Positions 43,520 through 43,729 of a stretch of DNA of 43,729 nt are shown here, one piece after another; within the stretch, counting starts at the first letter, position 1, and every line of letters starts with the position of its first letter. Position numbers and translations under genes: made by a program. The notes beneath the pieces were generated by a model. The model saw nothing but the letters and a program-made list of their open reading frames with translations. It was not told the origin of the DNA and ran no database searches. Location of the stretch: contig JAGFNJ010000046.1 in the NCBI GenBank assembly GCA_017592775.1, positions 1-43,729 of the forward strand, given 5' to 3'. The stretch is from Candidatus Accumulibacter conexus (GTDB lineage: Bacteria > Pseudomonadota > Gammaproteobacteria > Burkholderiales > Rhodocyclaceae).

Positions 43520-43729
43520 GACGCTTGCACAAGTGACGTCATGAATCCGCGGTAAGTCATGGGGTTAGCGCCGGGATCAAGCACTGGAGAGGATTTCTGC
43601 TGAGGAGCGGGGCAGATATTGCGAAGATACCGCTGAAGGCGGATAGTCGAGTTTTTCTGGCGCGACGCCGACCTTGCGGGAGAATCCGATGCCCCAACTG
43701 CTCTTGCCGATCTTTCCTGATGCGGTAAC
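43500..43729 (+). mobile_element. probable left end of an insertion sequence and start of its first ORF
   Basis: Beyond about 43500 the sequence no longer matches the GGDEF protein, and base composition drops toward AT. Behind GGGAGA an ATG at 43689 opens MPQLLLPIFPDAV and runs off the window. This N-terminus has the flavour of a transposase, but 13 residues are not enough to name a family. I could not identify terminal inverted repeats with only one end present. Confidence 0.4.

Noticed and set aside
1-43729. tRNA, rRNA, CRISPR array, replication origin or prophage
   Set aside because: I looked for regular repeats, tRNA-like cloverleaf sequence and phage or plasmid genes and saw none that could be supported.

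Overview
The window reads as chromosomal DNA of a GC-rich betaproteobacterium. The trxA-rho-rpmE order, the icd/aceK pair, the PhaF-type phasin and the PHA-system protein fit Rhodocyclales well. A Candidatus Accumulibacter-like polyphosphate and PHA accumulator is my best guess, but it is inferred from gene content only. I saw no rRNA or tRNA genes and no CRISPR array.

Layout. (1) 1-11752, nearly all on the minus strand, is a surface-glycan cluster: two GtrB-type GT2 glycosyltransferases, a GtrA-family protein, an ArnE/EamA-like small transporter, an ArnT/PMT-like GT-C enzyme, a second large membrane protein, a WecE-type sugar aminotransferase, a hexapeptide acyltransferase, a WbqC-like protein, an ATP-grasp ligase and an amidohydrolase-fold protein. 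The wecE-like gene has lost its 3' end to an IS110-family element at the left edge. A second, decayed wecE N-terminus (31 codons) sits just upstream of gtrA and overlaps it by 4 bases. (2) 11986-13067 holds a protein of unknown function and a ProQ/FinO-domain RNA chaperone. (3) 13216-21357 is the most interesting part, a storage-lipid island. It carries a 661-residue two-domain fatty acyl reductase, a PhaF-like phasin, a patatin-like lipase, a PhaD-like TetR regulator, a TPR protein, a wax ester synthase/DGAT-family acyltransferase, a bacterial acyl-CoA-binding protein and a polyhydroxyalkanoic-acid-system protein. Together these could make fatty alcohols and wax esters (or triacylglycerol) and manage PHA or lipid granules. 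(4) 21380-30894 is mostly housekeeping: rsgA, a pterin dehydratase, an M48 protease, orn, an ArnT-like protein, rpmE, rho, trxA, a 7Fe ferredoxin and fadD. (5) 31000-43006 holds an ankyrin lipoprotein, a double DUF4399 protein, icd with its kinase/phosphatase aceK, a hydroxypyruvate-isomerase-like protein, a PduO-type cobalamin adenosyltransferase, an unknown protein, a glutamate-synthase-like FMN protein, nadC, a 45-residue membrane protein and thrC. (6) 43106-43729 is a GGDEF protein cut off at its N-terminus by what looks like a second mobile element, whose putative first ORF begins at 43689.

How the genes fit together. FadD makes acyl-CoA, ACBP can carry it, FAR can reduce it to alcohol, and WS/DGAT can esterify alcohol or diacylglycerol with acyl-CoA. 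The phasin and the PHA-system protein would coat or organise granules, the patatin could release acyl chains, and the PhaD-like regulator is a candidate controller. Icd and AceK set the split between the TCA cycle and the glyoxylate shunt, which matters for cells growing on acetate or fatty acids. Starts were chosen by family length, Shine-Dalgarno motifs and overlaps with neighbouring genes. Family names come from recognising the translated sequences, not from database searches.
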